Assembly: GCF_008365375.1 (NCBI RefSeq)
Contig: NZ_QOKW01000011.1
Span: forward strand, 123,490 to 187,489
Length of the DNA: 64,000 nt
Direction: 5' to 3'
Origin: Roseomonas genomospecies 6
GTDB taxonomy: Bacteria > Pseudomonadota > Alphaproteobacteria > Azospirillales > Azospirillaceae
The first letter of the stretch is position 1, and each line of letters begins with the position of its first letter. The position numbers were made by a program, and so were the translations under genes. Under the pieces are notes generated by a model, which had not been told where the DNA came from, ran no database searches, and was given only the letters and a program-made list of their open reading frames with translations. This document shows, piece by piece, positions 60,504 to 64,000 of this stretch.

Positions 60504-61379
60504 TCAATCCTCCCCACGGGCGGCGGCGGTGATCCAGTGGCGGAAGCTCTGCATCGCCGCCGTCTCCGGGCGCGAGTGCAGGCGGGTCAGCCAGTAGCGG
60601 CCCGCGGGCACTTCGATGGGGAAAGGACGGACCAGCCGTTCAGTGGCGAGGTCGTGCCCGAACAGGCACGCCGGCAGAAGCGCCACCCCCACCCCCATCG
60701 CGGCGGCGGCGGCGATGGTCGGGGAGGAGTCGAAGATGGGGCCGCGGATGGCGGGGCAGGGCACCCCGGCCAGCGCGAACCAGCGCTGCCATTCCTCCAC
60801 CCGGTAGGAGCGCAGCAGCACCTCCCGCGCGAGGTCCGCCGGGCTGGACAGCCGCTGCGCCAGCGCCGGGGCACAGAGCGCGGTCAGCGGGGCGTCGAGC
60901 AGCGGCGCCGCCTCCACCCCATGCCAGGAGCCGTCGCCGAAGCGGATCGCGACGTCCAGCCCCTCGCCGGCCAGATCGACCCGGTTGTTGTTGGTCAGGA
61001 TGCGCAGATCGACCGCCGGATGCGCGGCGGTGAAGGCGGGCAGGCGCGGCAGCAGCCAGCCCGTGGCGAAGGTGCCGACCACCCCGACCGTCAGCACCTC
61101 GTGATACCGCCCGTCGGCGAAGCGGTCGAGCGTCGCGCCGATCCGCTCGAAGGCGTCCATCAGCACCGGCACCAGCGCCGCCCCCTCGTCGGTCAGGGCG
61201 AGGCCGCGGGGCAGGCGGCGGAACAGGGTGACCCCCAGCCGTGCTTCCAGCGTCCGGATCTGCTGGCTGACCGCCGCCTGGCTCACGCACAGTTCCAGCC
61301 CGGCGCGGGTGAAGCTGAGATGGCGGGCCGACGCCTCGAAGGCGCGGAGCGCGTTGAGCGGGAGCTGTGGGCGGGCCAT
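60504..61379 (-). CDS. ampR: LysR family regulator of the GcvA/AmpR type
   Basis: A 291-residue LysR protein of the AmpR/GcvA branch: LNALRAFEASARHLSFTRAG, SQAAVSQQIRTLEARLGVTL, then TVGVVGTFATGWLLPRLPAF and WHGVEAAPLLDAPLTALCAP. It is divergent from a class A beta-lactamase gene 108 bp away with a TAGTTTT dyad between, the classic AmpR-bla layout. In that pairing the regulator senses cell-wall muropeptides and induces the enzyme. The symbol rests on this context. Confidence 0.85.
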   Translation of the reverse strand: MARPQLPLNALRAFEASARHLSFTRAGLELCVSQAAVSQQIRTLEARLGVTLFRRLPRGLALTDEGAALVPVLMDAFERIGATLDRFADGRYHEVLTVGVVGTFATGWLLPRLPAFTAAHPAVDLRILTNNNRVDLAGEGLDVAIRFGDGSWHGVEAAPLLDAPLTALCAPALAQRLSSPADLAREVLLRSYRVEEWQRWFALAGVPCPAIRGPIFDSSPTIAAAAAMGVGVALLPACLFGHDLATERLVRPFPIEVPAGRYWLTRLHSRPETAAMQSFRHWITAAARGED

Positions 61380-61389
61380 CGACAGCCAT

Positions 61390-61417
61390 TAGTTTTTCTT
61401 GTGGCTCCTGAAAACTA
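61390..61417. promoter_or_regulatory. AmpR-type LysR operator
   Basis: TAGTTTT and AAAACTA form perfect 7-bp arms 14 bp apart, midway between the divergent ampR-like and beta-lactamase genes. The inner spacing accommodates the T-N11-A LysR pattern. Position and symmetry both fit a shared control site. Confidence 0.7.
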
Positions 61418-61487
61418 TCATCGTTTGTTCGGGCGCCGGGAGCTTTTTATCGTCCGCCCATTCGACACGGCATGAAACGAGGATTCG

Positions 61488-62378
61488 ATGATCGGACGGC
61501 GGACCTTCCTGGCTGCGGCGGGCGGTGTGGCTGTGCTTGCGGCGACCGGCGCGAGGTCGGAAAAGCCCGGGAAATTCGGGGGCAAGAGGCTGGATGACGC
61601 CATCGCCGCCCTGGAGACGCGCAGCGGCGGCCGGCTGGGCGTGGCGGTGCTCGACACCGGCACCGGGCAGCGCTTCGGGCGGCGCGCGGACGAGCGGTTC
61701 CCGATGTGCAGCACCTTCAAATTTCTTTTGGCTGGAGCCATCCTGAAGCGGGTGGACGAGGGGCGCGAGCGGCTGGACCGGCGCATTCCTGTAACCAAAA
61801 CCGATCTCGTTCCCTACGCCCCCTTCGCCGAAACCCGCCTCGATGGCCCGCCCCCAACGGTGGCCGAACTGTGCGAGGCGACGATGACGCTGAGCGACAA
61901 TGTGGCGGCGAATCTGCTGCTGCCGGCGGTGGACGGCCCCGCCGGGCTGACCGCCTTCCTGCGCACGCTGGGCGACACGCAGACTCGGCTGGACCGCAAC
62001 GAGCCGTCCTTGAACAGCGCCATTCCCGGCGACCCGCGCGACACCACCACGCCCACGGCGATGGTCCACAGCATGGAGCGGCTGATGCTGGGCGACGCCC
62101 TGACCCCGGCGTCGCGCGGGCAGCTCGTCGCCTGGATGGTCGCCAACCGGACCGGCGACAAGCGTCTGCGCGCCGGCCTGCCGAAGGGCTGGCGCGTCGG
62201 CGACAAGACCGGCACGGGCGTGCGCGGAACGGCCAACGACGTGGCCATCGTCTGGCCGGAGGGCAGGGCGCCGCTGCTGATCGCCAGCTACCTGACCGAG
62301 ACGGCGGACGGCTTCAAGGAGCGGGACGCCATCCACGCCGGCGTGGCGCGGGCGGTCGCCGACGCTCTCAAGAGCTGA
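61488..62378 (+). CDS. bla: class A serine beta-lactamase
   Basis: A 296-residue enzyme that hydrolyses beta-lactam rings in the periplasm. All class A motifs are present: active serine and lysine in CSTFKFLLAG (about 75), SDN in MTLSDNVAANLLL, the omega-loop glutamate in LDRNEPSLNSAIPGD, and KTG in GDKTGTGVRG. The N-terminus MIGRRTFLAAAGGVAVLAA has twin arginines, so export by Tat is likely. The length is standard. It is divergent from an AmpR-like regulator, so expression is probably inducible. The substrate spectrum cannot be told; a cysteine before the active serine (CSTFK) recalls carbapenemase-like and environmental class A enzymes. Confidence 0.95.
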   Translation: MIGRRTFLAAAGGVAVLAATGARSEKPGKFGGKRLDDAIAALETRSGGRLGVAVLDTGTGQRFGRRADERFPMCSTFKFLLAGAILKRVDEGRERLDRRIPVTKTDLVPYAPFAETRLDGPPPTVAELCEATMTLSDNVAANLLLPAVDGPAGLTAFLRTLGDTQTRLDRNEPSLNSAIPGDPRDTTTPTAMVHSMERLMLGDALTPASRGQLVAWMVANRTGDKRLRAGLPKGWRVGDKTGTGVRGTANDVAIVWPEGRAPLLIASYLTETADGFKERDAIHAGVARAVADALKS

Positions 62379-62390
62379 TCCGAACCGGCC

Positions 62391-63593
62391 TCACCCCGCC
62401 GCGCCGAGATCCGGCATCCGCCAATTCCCGCCGAGATCGGCGTTGCGCAGCAGGAGGAACAGCTCGTCCTGCGAGCGGGTGACGGCGGTGTAGAGCCAGC
62501 GCCACTTGTGCTCCCGGAAGGCGGCGGAGTCGTCGAGCACGGTGACGGAGGGAAACTCCGATCCCTGGGCGGAATGGCAGGTGATCATCCAGGCCCAATC
62601 GAACTGCTGCACGTCCCGCTCCACCCGCGGGGCCTTGGTCTCGCCGCTGTAGTGGGCCTGGAACATCCAGGGGTGGACCATCAGCTTGCTGCGGGGCTTC
62701 ACCTCGTCCTCCATATGGACGCCGAGCGACCACAGCCCGTCCTGCCGACCCCGCCCCTCCGCCGCCGGGCGGGTCAGCGTGCCGATCATGCCGTTGAACA
62801 GCCCTTCCTCGCGGTCGTTGCGGCGGCAGATCACCCGCTCGCCGGCCTGGGGCATCACGGTGTCGAAGCCGTGGCGGGCGCGGATGCGCCGGGTGAAGTC
62901 GGTGCGGACGCGGTGGGTGCCGCAGATGGTCTGGGTGTCCACCCGCAGGGCCAGCGGCTCCGTCACCCGGTTCAGCGGCAGGACATGGGCGTTCCCGGCG
63001 GTGCCGAAGCGCCGCGGCAACTCCTGTCGGCGCAGCAGGTGGGCCAGCCGGATCACCGGGCTCTCCCTTGCGGTGCGGTGCGGCTCGACCAGCCGGAAAT
63101 CCGGCTCGCCCTTGGTCAGCGTGCCCTGGCCGGTCACCGGGGGAAGCTGGTAGTCGTCGGCGATCATCAGGATTTTCTTGCCGGAGCGCAGCAGGTCGCC
63201 CGCCACATCGTCCCCGACCATGGAGCCTTCGTCGCAGACGATCAGGTCGGCCTCGGCGAACTTCCCCTCCGACCGGCGGGCGAAGAACAGCTCGCCCGTG
63301 TCGTCGTCCTGACGCGGGGCGTAGATCAGGGAGTGCAGGGTCGCCGCCCGGTCGATGCCCTTGCGGCGCAGCACCTGCGCGGCCTTCCCCGTGGGCGCCC
63401 CGACCACGAAGTTCTCCAGGTTGCGGCGTTCCTGAAGATGGTCGAGCGCGAAGACGGTCGTCTTGGTCTTGCCGGTCCCTGCCTCTCCGGCCAGCCAGAA
63501 CATCTGCGGGGCCCCGGGGTCGGCGTACCAGGCGTCGATGGCCTGGATCGCCCGGAACTGCTCGTCGGTCGGGGTGTCGGAGGTGCTGGGCAT
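62391..63593 (-). CDS. RecD-like superfamily 1 DNA helicase
   Basis: A 400-residue SF1B helicase. Walker A GEAGTGKTKTTVFALDHL is at about residue 33, motif Ia VVGAPTGKAAQVLR, and motif II LIVCDEGSMVGDDVAGDLL. Motif III is MIADDYQLPPVTGQGTL, and the C-terminal UvrD_C_2-like part has WAWMITCHSAQGSEFPSVTV and YTAVTRSQDELFLLL. It is much shorter than RecD and lacks its N-terminal domain, resembling phage Dda-type helicases. ATG at 63593 is taken as start; an upstream in-frame GTG at 63638 is possible. It is convergent with the beta-lactamase gene, 12 bp apart. Confidence 0.9.
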   Translation of the reverse strand: MPSTSDTPTDEQFRAIQAIDAWYADPGAPQMFWLAGEAGTGKTKTTVFALDHLQERRNLENFVVGAPTGKAAQVLRRKGIDRAATLHSLIYAPRQDDDTGELFFARRSEGKFAEADLIVCDEGSMVGDDVAGDLLRSGKKILMIADDYQLPPVTGQGTLTKGEPDFRLVEPHRTARESPVIRLAHLLRRQELPRRFGTAGNAHVLPLNRVTEPLALRVDTQTICGTHRVRTDFTRRIRARHGFDTVMPQAGERVICRRNDREEGLFNGMIGTLTRPAAEGRGRQDGLWSLGVHMEDEVKPRSKLMVHPWMFQAHYSGETKAPRVERDVQQFDWAWMITCHSAQGSEFPSVTVLDDSAAFREHKWRWLYTAVTRSQDELFLLLRNADLGGNWRMPDLGAAG

Positions 63594-63890
63594 GGAGCGC
63601 GGGGGAGGGGGCTGCTGGGCTGGAGGGCGGCTCACAGTAGCCTGACCAGGGGATGGAGGCCAAGGTTTGTGGGAATGGCGCAGATGTACGCGCTGGATCA
63701 GTTCGGTGGTCGGGCGACAGTTGCTTGAGTGCGGTGACGGCAACCTACCGTCAGATCAGGGGAGCAATGCAAGCGCCCCTCGGCAACACCAAACCGCACG
63801 GAGCCAATCCTCAAAGGCGTCAATGCAAAGCCTGACGGCTGCAATTTGCCACGGGCTGATTTTTCGTATGACTGATAACTAGGAATTATC

Positions 63891-64000
63891 ATGAGTAACC
63901 CGTCGCTCTATGGGAAGTCTGAGCTTTCTGAAGCACATCCTGGTATTGATTTGTCAGGCCGCGATTTTGAATCTATTTATTTGTCAAAACCATTGTCATT
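63891..64000 (+). CDS. unidentified gene, 5' end only, AT-rich
   Basis: The last 110 bases open with ATG after AGGAATTATC, and give SNPSLYGKSELSEAHPGIDL followed by SGRDFESIYLSKPLS before the window ends. Codon use (TTT, TTA-type, ATT, TCA) and roughly 40% GC are quite unlike the GC-rich genes to the left, and the change begins near 63830. That suggests recently acquired DNA. The product is not recognised. Confidence 0.5.
   Translation, partial: MSNPSLYGKSELSEAHPGIDLSGRDFESIYLSKPLS

Overview
The window is high-GC DNA with dense, short-gap gene packing and Shine-Dalgarno-type starts. The gene families (PutA with an Lrp-type regulator, GcvA/AmpR-like LysR proteins, HPP-CBS and DsrE proteins, SqrR/BigR-like repressor) point to an alphaproteobacterium. 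The overall flavour is Rhodospirillales and most like Azospirillum; that assignment is inference from gene content, not a database match. A parA-parB pair flanked by identical AT-centred palindromes (52.5-54.6 kb) indicates a plasmid or chromid, near its partition/replication region.

Layout. 0-7.2 kb: a GntR (FCD) regulator divergent from a secreted-protein gene, a LysR regulator, and a thiamine-diphosphate E1/transketolase gene split by a complete IS256-family element with an 8-bp target duplication; then a site-2-type M50 protease with CBS domains. 7.2-7.6 kb: a scar of an arsenic operon (arsR fragment joined to the acr3 3' end, operator still visible). 7.7-12 kb: DsrE-like protein, pabC-pabB-type folate genes, an SDR and a chorismate-lyase-like protein. 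12-17.4 kb: DUF2892 membrane protein divergent from an RND pump, a rhodanese and an ArsR repressor whose two cysteines have the spacing of persulfide sensors; these look like one sulfur-responsive unit. 17.5-22.6 kb: ECF sigma/anti-sigma pair, small proteins, an extensin-like protein, an MBL-fold hydrolase. 22.6-28.1 kb: proline module putA, proC and a divergent Lrp/PutR.

28.4-45.4 kb is an exopolysaccharide locus of Wzx/Wzy type: two right-handed beta-helix proteins (one carrying two tandem CBM60-like domains), three GT2 glycosyltransferases, a NodB-type deacetylase, a GNAT-like protein, a nucleotide-sugar dehydrogenase, a Wzz/BY-kinase, an O-antigen-ligase/polymerase and a flippase. 45.5-47.2 kb: AEC transporter and hydroxypyruvate isomerase.

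47.4-50.8 kb is a decayed defence island: cas3 and csb1 (cas7) pseudogenes of CRISPR type I-G (formerly I-U), a broken AddB-like nuclease/helicase remnant, and a CRISPR array of nine 37-bp repeats whose repeats are still well kept. 50.9-55.8 kb: an HTH protein, an M48 lipoprotein protease, parAB with palindromic sites, an HPP-CBS protein. 55.9-64 kb: an SbmA/YddA-like membrane protein without ATPase, a chemoreceptor, an aldo-keto reductase, a divergent AmpR/class A beta-lactamase pair, a RecD-like helicase, and the start of an AT-rich, probably acquired gene at the right edge.

No tRNA or rRNA gene was recognised.
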